Origin: Theocolax elegans
Taxonomy: Eukaryota; Arthropoda; Insecta; Hymenoptera; Cerocephalidae
Assembly: GCA_026168455.1 (NCBI GenBank)
Contig: CM047430.1
Span: 7,295,277 to 7,359,276, forward strand
Direction: 5' to 3'
Length of the DNA: 64,000 bases
A model generated the notes under the pieces. The model saw only the letters and a program-made list of their open reading frames with translations. It was not told the origin of the DNA and made no database searches. Made by a program: the position numbers and the translations under genes. Positions 31,510 through 43,247 of the stretch are shown in pieces (within the stretch, counting starts at the first letter, position 1; each line of letters opens with the position of its first letter).

Positions 31510-32568
31510 CATACTCATAATAGTGCACTTTTTAGGTAGTCTCTCGTCACTTAAATTTAAATTTGTTTTGCTGTATCTTCAGAGATTTATGATAATATTT
31601 ACAAGGTAAAATGTTCCTCACAGCAAATTTGCTTTAATTTTACTTTGTACCAATAATTTTTCATTTCAGAGACGTTATTTGCTTAAAATTAATATACTTT
31701 AAAAATAACCCTTTCTTATTCAGTGAATTTAATATGATACACTTATAGTTTTAATTAAGCTAAATTTATTTGCCACAAATTAAAATCTATATTATTGGGT
31801 TACTATAATAATTAATGACAACAGTACAATTTAGTATTATAATTTTAGTACAACACAAGAAATTCTATTTAATTACTTAACTATATATGTTAGTTAGTGT
31901 CACTATCAAACATTTTATAGGCATGTGAATGTTACAAAATTATTAAATGCCTTTTACACTTACCAAACAACTGACACATTGATTTTATTTAAATATTAAA
32001 AAAGGTATTCAATAAATATATGTAAAGAGAACAATAACTTATCAATATTCTTTTAAATTATTTAAGTCAGTACATATAACTATTAAGCAATCATTTCACT
32101 TAACGTTGGAAAGAATATCATTCTACATATGTTATAGTCCATATAATTATTAAATATTATGTACTTGGCAAAGTATCGAACACATATATTGGCTTTATAT
32201 ATAAAATAAAATGATTATTCAGTATTTTTAATTAGGATAGAGAACGATAAAGCATCTACTTAATTATAATATATTGTTTTTTAAATTATTTTGGTCAATG
32301 TGGAAAACATTGAGATATCATGAGGAATTCATTATAAAAATACAAGCATAAGTCCCTTCAAATAATATAAACTTAAAGCAAACACATCAAAATATATAAA
32401 TAAAATGAATTAATAATATAATAAATATAACTAAAATAATGTAATAATATACATTTATTTTTTGTGCAATTCTTATTAATATTATACTTTAAGATTTAAA
32501 AAAGTTATACCATCACTTGCATGGAAATGAAAACATTGTTTTCATGGTTAGAATTTTATCAATGTTTA

Positions 32569-32572
<4 letters not shown>
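30746..32572. other. AT-rich non-coding stretch
   Basis: No supported gene. TA runs lie at 31182-31198 and 31466-31505. A 94-codon frame at 31149-31433 has no recognisable feature and AT-driven composition. Confidence 0.5.

Positions 32573-32608
<36 letters not shown>
32573..32608. repeat. TC microsatellite at retroelement 5' edge
   Basis: TCTCTC run directly fused to the truncated RT that starts GATTTCTCCAAAGCG. Confidence 0.95.
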
Positions 32609-32611
<3 letters not shown>

Positions 32612-33874
32612 ATTTCTCCAAAGCGTTTGATTCGGTACCGCACGGCTCTTTGTTGATTAGGATACGTAATATGGGTTGCTCAAACACGGTTCTTAGATGG
32701 TTTTGTTCACTACTTGGTCGGTCGTTCGCAAGCGGTGGTAGATGAGTTAGGCGTCTGCTCTGACTGGCTTGGGGTCAATTCGGGCGTACCGCAGGGCAGT
32801 GTTTCGGGTCCATTACTTTTTTCAGTTTTTATTAATGATCTCCCGGATGTTCTTGAGTACAGTAATCATATGATTTATGCCGATGATGCCCAGGTTTACT
32901 ACTCCTTTCCTCCTGACGAATTCGAATTGGGTGTCCAGCGAATCACACATGATGCTAATGCGGTTGCGTCCTGGGCTTCCCTTAATGGTTTAGAATTAAA
33001 CATTAACAAAACTGAAGTAATGATCGTGGGCAGTAAGGCATATGTCTCGCGTATAGATCTAACCACTGCCCCGCGAGTTATGCTTTTGAATAAGTTTCTC
33101 CATTACGAAAATCAAGTAAAATCACTTGGCGTCCGGCTACTGCCCACTCTGGACTAGTCCAAACACGTTTTAGCAATTTCTCAGAGGGTGCACGGAATTT
33201 TACGTTCGCTACGTTTTCATAAATGTGCTTTCTCCGGAAGCACCCGTAAATTTCTTGTTGAAGCCTTAATATTACCTCACTTCGATTACGCTTGCGCGGT
33301 CTATAACGACTTGGACCAGACCAGAAACTTAAAGCTCCAGAGGCTCCTCAATGCCTGCGTCAGATTTGTTTGGGGAAACTTGCGTAGATTTGATCATGTG
33401 ACGCCCTATAGGTTGAAGTTAGGCTGGCTATCTGTTGAGTGGAGACGATTATTCTTCATTACATCTTTATCATTTATCATTTTGTCGCATAATTCTCCTC
33501 ACTACCTAGCAGATCACTTCATCAAACTTAGCAGCTCATCTAATCTACGCATCTCATCTCGTCACCCTCCTAAACCGTTGACCTACTTTCCCCCTCGCAC
33601 TGAATCACTTCACAAATCATTTGTCATCACGGCCACTAAGCTAAACTCACTCTCTATCACGTCATTTGATCCATCCCACATCAACACATTCAAATCATCT
33701 GTCTTCGCTCATTTTCTTCGTCTCGACTCCTTAGCTTGGGAGGAAAGAGCAACTGGCGAAAATCTAATCCGTCCCCACTTAAGCGACCTTCGTGATTTAG
33801 ATATAAGTGTTATGCGTGATATTAGTAATGTAAGCGACCTATCGATACTGAATGAGGAGAATGCTGATGATTAA
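32609..33874 (+). pseudogene. Reverse transcriptase, family 1 (YADD intact)
   Basis: Three open pieces. 32609-32700 carries DFSKAFDSVPHGSLL. After a 1-nt frameshift near 32700, 32714-33157 carries GVPQGSVSGPLLFSVFINDL and the catalytic YADDAQVYYSF. An in-frame TAG at 33155-33157 replaces a Trp codon that the relative at 27463 keeps (LDWSKH), and the frame then continues to 33874 with FLVEALILPHFDYACAVYND and LKLGWLSVEWRRLFF. The C-terminal tail is Ser-rich. Catalytic residues survive but the two breaks make the copy inactive. Confidence 0.88.
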
Positions 33875-34008
33875 TGTTTATAATTGCGCTATGATATTTA
33901 TATTTACTAACTCTTGTGATATTCTACTTATTATCTGTCTTATTTTATCTTAATTTATTCTTTTATTTTTGTATTTTTGTATTTCCATTTTTACTTTTTG
34001 CGCTCATC

Positions 34009-34570
34009 TTTCGTCGCTCATTCTCTTATATATTTCATTGTAATATCGACTCGCTTGCGTTTTATTTTTGTTTTTATTTTTATTTTTATTCTTATTTTTA
34101 TTCTTATTTTATTCTTATTTGTATATTTTATTTCCGACTTACTTGCGTTTTTATTTTTATTTATATATTTATATTCTTTTTACTTTTTATTTTTATTTTC
34201 CATTGTTATTTTTATTTGTTAAAATTTTATTCCGTTAATTTATTTTTTTATACTGTTCAACGATGTATATATTTTTGTGTTTACGGGGTTTCGTCGCTCA
34301 TTCTCTTATATATTTCATTGTAATATCGACTCGCTTGCGTTTTATTTTTGCGTTTTATTTTTGTTTTTATTTTTATTTTTATTCTTATTTTTATTCTTAT
34401 TTTTATTCTTATTTGTATATTTTATTTCCGACTTACTTGCATTTTTATTTATATATTTATATTCTTTTTACTTTTTATTTTTATTTTCCATTGTTATTTT
34501 TATTTGTTAAAATTTTATTCTGTTAATTTATTTTTTTATACTGTTCAACGATGTATATATTTTTGTGTTT
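34009..34570 (+). repeat. 280-bp tandem duplication in retroelement 3' UTR
   Basis: The block starting ttcgtcgctcattctcttat at 34009 recurs at 34289 with near identity, including the ttttattcttatttttattc-rich part and caacgatgtatatatttttg. The end of the block also matches the inverse of 46470-46620. Phe/Tyr-rich frames here are artefacts. Confidence 0.9.
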
Positions 34571-34603
34571 ACGAGGTTTCTACCACTAAAACCTAATACA
34601 ATT

Positions 34604-34645
34604 TTCTATATATCTCTCTCTCTCGCTCTCTCACTCTTTCTCTCG
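34604..34645. repeat. TC microsatellite at retroelement 3' end
   Basis: TCTCTC with cgc and ac interruptions, directly following the 3' UTR. Confidence 0.9.
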
Positions 34646-34997
34646 TCGAGATGTCAAAGGTCGACATGCTAGTATAGGATATGGGCGAATAAGAAGTCTT
34701 TACCTTGCAATAGTATCTGCATTACACTACAATAAAAAATACCGAAACGGAATAATGTGAGGTATTGGAAATAATTACGTAAATGAATAATTTTAATTCA
34801 TAACTTTTCACACAAAATCAGCCAGATGATTCAGCTGTGACAAAAGTATTCACCTGAAACTAGCTCCCTCTCGTGGCCACGTTTGAACTTCTATAAGTTT
34901 TTACTTCTGTACGCGCTCTCTCACGGGCTGGAAAGCATTGTTTCTCTTTCTATCTCATGCCTTTCCTATCTATCTATATCTCATTTTGTTTGAAGTT

Positions 34998-35037
<40 letters not shown>

Positions 35038-35238
35038 AAAGGGAGAAGACGAAAATTGAGGAAAGGAAATCAGCAAGCAATATCTTTGGCATTGATTTTC
35101 TTGATTGTGCGTAAATGAATTCGTGTAAAACTTGTTGTGCAGTAAAGATTAATAAATAATAAACGTAATGCGTGGCCAATAGCACAAATAAATAATGTAA
35201 TATTGAGGTGGTTAAAAAGTAAAAATTTGGGGGGCTAG
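34646..35238. other. Stretch without a recognisable gene
   Basis: Mixed sequence with a TA run at 35001-35034. Nothing else is supported. Confidence 0.5.
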
Positions 35239-35805
35239 TTAGTTGTATATAATGGCTCTCGCTCCTATACTTGCGTCAGGCGCTATCGCGCCTTTTGATA
35301 TAAAAAACTCAGGAGTGTTTGAGAACAGCTTATCAGAATGAGCCAGCATATTAACTTTATATTCATCTCTGACATATGCAGCAACACCCCCTCCTTCCTT
35401 ACCCACTCGATCAAGTCTGTAAAGGGAGTACCCTGGCAATTTTACTATATCAGAGGAGTTAGATTCTGTTAAAAAGATCTCAGTAAGAGCAATCACATCA
35501 TAGGCATGTGGATAAATTAAGGCTTCTATTGATGAAAAGTGTATCTTGAGCCTGTTAATATTAAGATGAATGATAAAGACGTCTGACCAGCTGCCCCTCA
35601 TAAGGAAGGAAGTACAGAATTTGACGGTAGAGTGAGGAGTTCAGCCTCGGAGTTAACACGGATCAAGGCTCCTTTTTTCTCTTTACGCATATAAACAACA
35701 TAATTTTTAATTACCGGGCGCAAATAGCCTAACTTCTTTGCTTAACGCAGGGATTTCGTCCACAGGTCATGTATCGACTTCGGCCACAGTGACCTAATAA
35801 ATAAG
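35239..35805 (-). pseudogene. Non-LTR fragment: ORF1 end and endonuclease N-terminus
   Basis: In element sense it starts beside the GA tract at 35806. 35800-35602 encodes a segment resembling the end of ORF1 in the elements at 37367 and 40907 (LWPKSIHDLW ... VYMRKEKKGALIRV). 35601-35239 then encodes the start of an apurinic-type endonuclease (HLNINRLKIHFSSIEALI, DVIALTEIFLTES, GGGVAAYVRDEY). RT is absent. This is a 3'-truncated or internally broken fragment. Confidence 0.75.
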
Positions 35806-35991
35806 GAAGACGAGAGAGAATGAGAGAGAATGAGAGATAGAGAGAGATAGAGAGAATGAGAGTGAGAGAATGAGAGATAGAGAGATATAGAGAGAATGAG
35901 AGTGAGAGAATGAGAGATAGAGAGAGATAGAGAGAATGAGAGTGAGAGAATGAGAGATAGAGAGAGATAGAGAGAATGAGAGTGAGAGAAT

Positions 35992-36023
<32 letters not shown>

Positions 36024-36025
36024 AT

Positions 36026-36059
<34 letters not shown>

Positions 36060-36241
36060 ATGAGAGTGAGAGAATGAGAGATAGAGAGATATAGAGAGAA
36101 TGAGAGATAGAGAGATATAGAGAGAATGAGAGTGAGAGAATGAGAGATAGAGAGAGATAGAGAGAATGAGAGTGAGAGAATGAGAGATAGAGAGAGATAG
36201 AGAGAATGAGAGTGAGAGAATGAGAAATAGAGAGAATGAGA
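35806..36241. repeat. GA-rich microsatellite, ~435 bp
   Basis: Repeating gagagaatgagagatagaga words with higher-order ~55-bp periodicity. It separates two minus-strand non-LTR copies. Confidence 0.95.
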
Positions 36242-37366
36242 GATTTGATTTGATTTGATTATTTATTTGGGTATTTTGGGGTGAGACCCTGTATACGCAT
36301 ATGAAATCTCAGAAGAGATCAAAATACGCAGATGTTGTTAAACATTATAAAATAAAAACAATAATAATAAAAATACTAAAATCGCACTACAATAAAATAA
36401 TAACGAAAATAACATAATAGAATAACAAATAAAATTAATAACAAAATAATTTAACCATATAAGTAAATATAAAAAGAGCGAGATTAAAACGCAAAAGATT
36501 GAAAAATAGTAAAATAGAACGCAATAGAAGATCGGCAGGCATAGTTAGAAGATGAAATACAAGCTATACAAACTTAGAAAGCAGGCAAGGAAGTGCAGGC
36601 AATTCCCTCATTTCTCATTCTTACGTCCCAATTCTGACGATCGAGCTCAGATAGATACGGTGAGAGTGATGATTTGAATGAATTAAAGAGGAGAGGGTCA
36701 AAATTAGTGAAAGGAAGATGGTTAATGAGGCGAGAGGCAGTGATAATGAAGGAGTTATTAAGGGCCTCAGTCTTAGGAGGAAGATAGAAACGGGATGAGG
36801 GTGGCAGATGAGAGGAAGAACGGGCAGGAAACGTAGTATCACGAATGATGAAGTGGCGAGCGATATAGGAAGGGGAATTATGGGAAATGATGTTAATAGC
36901 ACGAGTAGCAATGAAAAGGGATCTTCTAAGCTCGACCGACAGGCAGCCCAGCTTAAGACGGTAAGGTGTCACATATTCCCTCCATGGAATAGTACCCCAT
37001 ACAAAACGAACGCAAGTATTTAATAGACGCTGTAGTTTTCAATTCCTGGTAGCATCCAGGTCGTGATAAACAGTGCAGGCATAGTCGAAATGCGGGAAAA
37101 TTAGAGCTTCGACAAGGCTCTTTCCGTTCTGACGCGAAAGCGCTCTTTTAAAAAATCTTAAGGAGTGAAGAACTCCTTGAACTCACTGCGCCACAGATGC
37201 GACCTGACGAGACCAGTCCAGGGTGGATGAAATCCATATGCCCAACGATTTGACTTAAGATTCATAGTTAAGGATATCATTTCCTATTGAAACCTTCGGG
37301 GCAGTATCTAAGTAAATGCGTGAAATAAAAGCCTGACTTCCTAAGATCATCACCTTCGTCCTTTTC
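36242..37366 (-). mobile_element. Non-LTR retrotransposon, family 2, copy A
   Basis: The 3' end is the GATTT tandem tail at 36242 joined to the GA tract. The coding part holds the RT C-terminus. The 5' side stops at 37366, where the 3' tail of another copy begins, so copy A is truncated by or joined to copy B. Confidence 0.82.
36574..36972 (-). pseudogene. RT C-terminal region, family 2 copy A
   Basis: 132 residues beginning TPYRLKLGCLSVELRRSLF, the region after the RT thumb. It is homologous to 33410-33874 and 37590-37973. Upstream sequence to 37365 keeps RT homology (SRIYLDTAPKVSIGNDI) but is frameshifted. Confidence 0.75.
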
Positions 37367-37589
37367 ACAGATTTGACTTGATTTGATGTTTATTATTGGG
37401 CTACGGGGGTAGCCCCCAATGTAGCACACACTACAGTACAATAAAAAGTATGTTACAAATAGACGCAATACAATTAGTGGTAAAAGAAAGCATATACGCA
37501 AAAAAACCATAGTAGTAAAGAAGCGATAAAGCGTAAAGGCATAAAAAGTGATGCAGACGGCAGAGAGCAGGCGCAAATGCGGGCACAGC

Positions 37590-37973
37590 CTACAACGACG
37601 GAGCAGGGGCAACGATAATGCCCGCCGCGACTACGCGATCAGCCCAAGTCTGCCTGTCGAGCCCAGCTAGGTATACACGGAGGCGATTTTGAAATGAGCG
37701 ATAATGGATCATGTCGAATACGAGGTCATCAAAGTTATTCAGTAGTTTCGATGCAGTGATTGTAAACGACGCATTTAGCGCTTCAGTACGTAGCGGAGGG
37801 TACGTGAGAGGTCGAAACGGGAAACGAGAAGAGGAGCGCATGACAGGACGAGAGCTAGTGAGTAAGAAATGAGTACAAAGGTAGGAGGGTACGGACGATG
37901 AGATGATTTTGAAAGCGAGGGAACCAATGAAGTATAACCGCCTGAGCCCGACAGACAGCCAACCCAGCTCCAA
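37590..37973 (-). pseudogene. RT C-terminal region, family 2 copy B
   Basis: 127 residues starting MELGWLSVGLRRLYFIGSLA, matching the post-thumb region of the relatives. It is separated from the RT frame at 38112 by a stop and frameshift. Confidence 0.75.
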
Positions 37974-38111
37974 TCGATATGGAGTAACGTGTGTTCGTCG
38001 AGGTATGGAGCCTCACACGAAGCGCACACACGCATTTTGCAGACGCTGCAGCTTGATGTCTCGGGTACGATCCACGTCGTTATAGACTGCACACGCATAG
38101 TCCAAGTGTGG

Positions 38112-39233
38112 TCACACCAGGCTCTCGACTAGTGCCTTACGCGAGTCACGAGAGAGAGCGCGCTTATGGTATCGCAATGCATACAGAACACCGTGAACTC
38201 GTTGCGAAATGGACAACACGTGTTTGGACCAGTCCAGCGTCGGCGAGATCCACAGACCCAAGGACTTGACAGATGATTCGTAAGTCAGCGGTACACCATT
38301 CACTTCGATCAATTCCGGGCTACTACGCATGAGCCGGGAAACATATTGCTGGCTGCCCACTAGTGTAACTTTGGTCTTGATGACATTTAACGAGAGGCCG
38401 TTCCTACTTGCCCAGTCAGCGACCGCACTCGCGTCATCCGAGACCTCTCTCACAGCACGATCGAGCTCCGCCGGCGGAAAAGAATAATACAGTTGGGTAT
38501 CGTCCGCGAAAATCATGAATTTAGAGGATTTGAGAATCCCGGGCAGGTCATTAATAAAAATCGAGAATAATAATGGACCCAAGACACTGCCCTGTGGGAC
38601 ACCCGCATGGACAGAAGCCCAAGACGAGCGAGCACCCCCGTCACCCTCGAGGGCCTGAGAGCGACCGCTTAAATAAGAGAAAAACCACTCAACAACCAGG
38701 ACGGTGCAACCAATTGCCCGGAGCTTACGCATGAGCGTGCCGTGGGGAACCGTGTCAAAAGCCTTAGAAAAATCGAACAGAACCAAAATAGTGACCATGC
38801 GCCGGTCAATGCCCCGACGAACGTCCTCCAAAACTCCGAGCAACGCGGTTTGGGTGCTATGACCCCCCCGAAACCCCGCCTGACGCGAGGACGGCAGTTC
38901 ATTGCTCTCAAGATAAGACGATAGTTGATCGTGTACAACTCTCTCCAGCAACTTCGACACCTCGCTCAAGCGCGCTATGGGTCTGGTGTCGGATACAGAA
39001 GTACAGGTGGTTGATTTAGCGAGTGGACATAACAATGCAACTTTCCATTCAGAAGGGAAGCAATCAGACTGAAGCGAGGCATCGAAGACGCAGGCGAGAG
39101 GCTCCAAAATACAGGGACCAAATAACCCAAGCATCCGTACAGAAATACCGTATACACCCACGGCCCTAGAGGTTGCACGCCCCGACGCCCTTCCAACAAG
39201 CTCCCCAGTCACGCGCCCAAAATTAAACCGCAA
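38112..39233 (-). CDS. Reverse transcriptase, family 2 (FADD intact)
   Basis: 373 residues, the longest uninterrupted RT in the window. Motifs in order: LLCPLAKSTTCTSVSDTRPI, QAGFRGGHSTQTALL, LVLFDFSKAFDTVPHG, AGVPQGSVLGPLLFSIFIND, FADDTQLYYSF (near 38495-38515), GLSLNVIKTKV, SLGLWISPTLDWSKH and a thumb ending KALVESLV. All catalytic acids are present. It copies element RNA by target-primed reverse transcription. The frame is open at both ends relative to the full ORF2, so it is one part of a broken ORF. Confidence 0.9.
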   Translation of the reverse strand: MRFNFGRVTGELVGRASGRATSRAVGVYGISVRMLGLFGPCILEPLACVFDASLQSDCFPSEWKVALLCPLAKSTTCTSVSDTRPIARLSEVSKLLERVVHDQLSSYLESNELPSSRQAGFRGGHSTQTALLGVLEDVRRGIDRRMVTILVLFDFSKAFDTVPHGTLMRKLRAIGCTVLVVEWFFSYLSGRSQALEGDGGARSSWASVHAGVPQGSVLGPLLFSIFINDLPGILKSSKFMIFADDTQLYYSFPPAELDRAVREVSDDASAVADWASRNGLSLNVIKTKVTLVGSQQYVSRLMRSSPELIEVNGVPLTYESSVKSLGLWISPTLDWSKHVLSISQRVHGVLYALRYHKRALSRDSRKALVESLV

Positions 39234-39466
39234 CGTGGTGCTAACCGGCGCGAATGAAATAACATCGGTAAGGATGTGCTGAGAAAGAGGAGTAGGACGT
39301 ACGCCCCAACGTCGACATCGGTACAGTCAGACCATGGCGAACAGCCGTACAATCGCGCGGGGGAACGAGGCGGAAGAGGAGACAAAAGCCCCCGATAAAG
39401 CCGACCAAATGATACGGCGAGCAAAGCCGGATCGACACTGCCCAGCCTGCGCGACGACACCCGCTG

Positions 39467-40160
39467 CTACGCTGTAGCGGGCTTAGCTAGATCGATAAAC
39501 AATGTTATAGCATCGTGGCCCGAGTCGACCAAAAATAGAGTGTCAGATTTGTGATAAAAGAAATGCAGAGTCGTGTCACGCAAGATGAACAGGTCGATCC
39601 AGGTGTGAGACATATAGCCCGCACAGTGCGCGTGATGGGTAGGATCGGACGGGACAAGCCTGAGGTTCAGCCCACACATTCGCATTTGCAGGTATTCGGT
39701 AGCCGCACCAGGTCTATTTACATTTATATTGAAATCGCCCGTCATCACAAAGTGTTCATACGCCGGTAACAGATCAGAGAGCAGGTCAAATAGCGTCGAG
39801 GGCAGCGCGCGCGGACAAATAGCGCACGCGGACGACGATAGACAACACAAACTAAAAATTTAAAAATATTACACGAAACGTCAAGTATTAAAAATTCGGG
39901 CGTGTTATCAAACACCATATCAGATTGCCCGACTATCCTAACCCTAAAAACGTCACGAATGTACACGCCTACACCACCTCCCCCCTACCCACGCGATCAA
40001 GCTTAATAAAATTATAATGTTGCAACTGAAATACGTCCGAAGGATCGAGTGGAGAGAGAAAGGTTTCCGTAAGAGCAATGACATCATGAGACTGTGGGCA
40101 AACCAACGATTCGATCGCGGCAAAATGAGGCTTCAGCCTAATAATATTAACATGAAAAAT
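39467..40160 (-). pseudogene. Endonuclease, family 2 copy B
   Basis: Pieces in alternating frames. 40160-40000 encodes an IESLVCPQSHDVIALTETFL stretch. 39966-39745 encodes NTPEFLILDVSCN and CVVYRRPRA. 39850-39467 encodes FVMTGDFNINVNR, PTHHAHCAGYMSHTWIDLFI and DSGHDAITLFIDL. These are the TGDFN, W.D and SDH-type (here GHD) motifs of an apurinic-like endonuclease. It would nick the target DNA. Frameshifts disable it. Confidence 0.82.
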
Positions 40161-40235
40161 ACTAACACCTTTACAAGTACTACCAAAATTGTTAAAATTA
40201 CTCAGATTACTAAAACCGGCGCTTCAAGTATTTAG

Positions 40236-40625
40236 TCACGCAGATGTAGATGCAGACGTGCTCGAACGATTCACAGGTCGCGCGACCGGAGCTAAACTGC
40301 TAAAATCCGTAGACATGTCGACGCGAATAAGCGGACTCTCCTTCGTCTCCCGGATGTAGAGTTGCAGATTACGAACGATAGGCCGAGCGTAGTTGAGGTG
40401 CGACGACTCATGAACAGCGCGCGACCAAGCTTCGTGAACGGGCTTAGGCCACAGTGACCGCATGCGTAGACTAGCTGGCCCACCCATATTAAAAATGGAT
40501 TGTGCATTTAAGCCGCCCAGTCGATTTCTACGAGACATGACCGTATCACGCATGAAGGAAGATGCCAGCTTAAATACTAGCCCTCGGGTGAGGGGTTCAT
40601 TTGCCTCAGTATCCATTCGCTCGCC
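40236..40625 (-). pseudogene. ORF1 C-terminal part, family 2 copy B
   Basis: About 125 residues from an ATG near 40621. The segment SLWPKPVHEAWSRAVHESSHLNYARPIV..LQLYIRETKESPLIRV matches, position by position, the C-terminal part of ORF1 in the element at 40907 and the fragment at 35602. The open frame extends upstream into the GA tract as Leu/Ser repeats, which is not coding. Confidence 0.6.
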
Positions 40626-40667
40626 ATCATCATCGCGGCCCGGGCCACGTGTCTGTAACCGAGAAGA

Positions 40668-40857
40668 CCGGAAGAGAGAGAGAATGAGAGAGAGAGATAG
40701 AGAGAGAATGAAAGATAGAGAGAGAGAGATAGAGAGAGAGAATAAAAGATAGAGAGAGATAGAGACAGAGAGAGAGAATGAAAGATAGCGAGAGAGATAG
40801 AGACAGAGAGAGAGAATGAAAGATAGAGTGAGAGATAGAGACAGAGAGAGAGAGAAT

Positions 40858-40906
<49 letters not shown>
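40668..40906. repeat. GA microsatellite between copies B and C
   Basis: GAGAGA with gaatgaaagatag interruptions. It is the 5' flank of copy B and the 3' flank of the next element. Confidence 0.95.
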
Positions 40907-40909
<3 letters not shown>

Positions 40910-41188
40910 TTGATTGATTGATAAAGTAATTTATTATGCCTAGGTCTAATTTAACCATAAGGCAAGAAACAATAGTGATATACAATTATAACTACATTTA
41001 CAATAAACTTAAGTTAAAATTTAGATTCATATGCGCTCTAGGTTAAATTAATAATATACATGCTAGATAAAGGCTAAATACAATCCAGACAACATCCGCG
41101 ACTAGTAGCTTTAAAGGTAGCCAAGAATAAAATAGAATAGTATTAAGATACACAGTTCGCTAGATAGCAACAATCCGGTACAACAGTA

Positions 41189-41458
41189 TCAAGTTCGGTT
41201 CATAAGGTAATCGTACAACCTACTCTTAAACGTCACGATACTAGTGGCAAGCTTCAAATTCGAAGGAAGAGAGTCCCAAAGATCCATCGCCTGAATAGTA
41301 AACGATTTACTGTACGTGGTGGTAGATACAATTGGACGCTCAAAAGAGGAGTAATTAATACGCTCAGAGCGACGTACTTCACTATTCGGCGCAGGGAGTA
41401 ACGCATGCAAATATTCTGGCTTCCCACTAATTAAAACTTGGTACGTAAATACACCCAT
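41189..41458 (-). pseudogene. ORF2 C-terminal region, family 3
   Basis: 89 residues including ERINYSSFERPIVSTTTYSKSF and AMDLWDSLPSNLK. The latter is the WDSLP motif common near the C-terminus of these ORF2 proteins. A stop and frame change separate it from 41465. Confidence 0.75.
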
Positions 41459-41464
41459 AAAATA

Positions 41465-42840
41465 CTATCGACGCTTTACCACCGATAACCAATTAAGTTT
41501 TACAAAAAATTTATCCAAGCGGACATCCTTCCTTAGGCGAAAAATATAACGGACACATACATTCATAAGACGCTGAAGCTTAATATTAAGGTAGTCAGGA
41601 AGGTCACAATAGACGAGGCAGGCGTAGTCAAAGCATGGAAGTATTAGAGCTGTAACCAGTCTTTTCCGCATAGGCATTGAAAGAAAACTATCGCGATTAC
41701 GCAATTTATGAAGCGTACCAAGGACTCTCGATATTATACTGGAAATGTGCGTGTTCCAATGGAGATTTTCATTCATGACAACACCTAAATTTCTCACAGA
41801 GTTGACCAAATTAATTGTCTGACCACCAATAATAATGGGCCTCAATAAATCTTTATTGACGAATCGGAGTTGTTGAACTGAACCGATAAGAAGAGCTTTA
41901 GTCTTAGTAAAGTTTATATCTAACCCATGTTCAGAAGCCCACTGAAGAACTCGTGAGCCATCGGATGAAAGTTTATCAATCACATCATTGCATTCGTGAG
42001 GGCTGCAATGTACATACAGTTGCAGATCATCAGCAAACAGCATACTCCTAGAATAACACAACTGGCTAATGATAGAATTAATAAAAATAAAAAAATGACA
42101 GGTCCAGGTGTAGAACCCTGCGGAACACCTGAAGAAGTGGAGACAAATTCAGACAGAGAACCATCACTATCAATAATGGCTTGAGAGCGATCAGAAAGAT
42201 AAGAGAAAAACCATTTAATAGTTCCGCTAGCAAAATTTAATCTTTTCATAGTCTTGAGGAGCTCTGCATGGCTGATAGTGTCAAACGTCTTCTTAAAATC
42301 AAACAGTAGCAAGAACGTGACCATGCCGCTCTCTATAGCCAACCGAATATCATCCGTTATCTTGAGCAAGGCCGTTTGCGTACTAAAATGCTTACGGAAT
42401 CCAGACTGAAGAGGAAACAGCATGTTATTTTCCTCCAAGTGATCAGTCAACTGCTGAGTCACCAAGCGGTCAAAGACCTTGGCGAAGTGGGCAAGGTTAG
42501 CAATTGGTCTGGTATCAGAGGGTGTGACTGGCTTAGAAACCTTGCTAAGTGGCACAATTAATGCTTGCTTCCACAGAGCTGTATATACCTTAGTGGATAT
42601 AGATAGGTTAAAAAATTCGACTAAAATGGGCACCAGAGTTGGAAAAACATCCTTAAAATAAAGCAATGATAGACCATCGGAACTACGGCTTTTTGCCTTA
42701 GGGAGACAAAATATAAGAGCTTTACTGACTTGCTCAGCAGTAACCATTAGTAATTCAAAGCACGGATAACCAGACATATTTTCCATAGCCAGAATTTCAT
42801 TTAATTGAGTGCAATTACAACATGGATGGCTAATTGTCAC
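41465..42840 (-). pseudogene. Reverse transcriptase, family 3
   Basis: Two overlapping frames. 42840-41980 carries LIVPLSKVSKPVTPSDTRPI, QSGFRKHFSTQTALL, LLFDFKKTFDTISH and SSGVPQGSTPGPVIFLF. 42061-41465 carries the catalytic MLFADDLQLYVH (about 42021-42035), GLDINFTKTKALLIGS, NLGVVMNENLHWNTH and LVTALILPCFDYACLVYCDL. A single frameshift near 42080 joins them. Catalytic aspartates are intact. It is only distantly related to families 1 and 2. Confidence 0.88.
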
Positions 42841-42932
42841 TACAGTAAAATGATGCGCCAGTTCGTGAACCGAAAAAACTTCAAGGGCGAATCCAAGGAA
42901 TCTCGAGTGATACCAATCTTACGTAAGAATCT

Positions 42933-43244
42933 TCAACAATACGACTGATCAGAAGTGTCAGCTAATTTCTGCAAACAATATGCATCACGAGCCTTCTTTA
43001 TCTCACTCTTCAATACTTTGCGCCGTCTTTTATATTCAGCCATTAAGCTTAAGTCCCCCGTTCGCTTGGCTAATTTATAGATGGCGTCACGTTTCTTACA
43101 CCCAGCTCTCAGTTTAGCAGTAACCCATGGAGCTGGACGTGGGCGGACCATCCGAGAAACAAATGGCGCGTGTCTATTAAGGCTAACATGAAGAGCACCA
43201 TGTAAACAATCGAAAAAGATGTCAACGGAAAGGACACCAACCAA
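42933..43244 (-). pseudogene. Endonuclease-RT linker, family 3
   Basis: Encodes the linker RPAPWVTAKLRAGCKKRDAI..LAKRTG..EYKRRRKVLKSEIKKARDAY typical of non-LTR ORF2 proteins. A TAA at the 43245 edge splits it from the endonuclease. Confidence 0.75.
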
Positions 43245-43247
43245 TTT

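Larger units (their letters stand above)
32609..34604 (+). mobile_element. Non-LTR retrotransposon, family 1, plus strand
   Basis: 5'-truncated inside RT at the DFSKAFDSV motif, immediately after a TC tract. It carries the rest of RT, a C-terminal region and a 3' UTR with a tandem duplication, and ends in another TC tract at 34604-34640. In element sense the element therefore sits within TC repeats on both sides. Confidence 0.85.
37367..40667 (-). mobile_element. Non-LTR retrotransposon, family 2, copy B
   Basis: In element sense: the ORF1 C-terminal part next to the GA tract (40667), endonuclease (40160-39467), RT (39233-38112), C-terminal region (37973-37590) and a short 3' UTR with a GATTTGACTTGATTTGATG-type tail at 37367. 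The tail abuts truncated copy A, unlike the other copies, whose tails meet GA repeats. Confidence 0.85.

Noticed and set aside
33916..34596. Phe/Tyr-rich frames resembling membrane proteins
   Set aside because: They fall in the retroelement 3' UTR and its tandem copy. Hydrophobicity comes from T-rich sequence.
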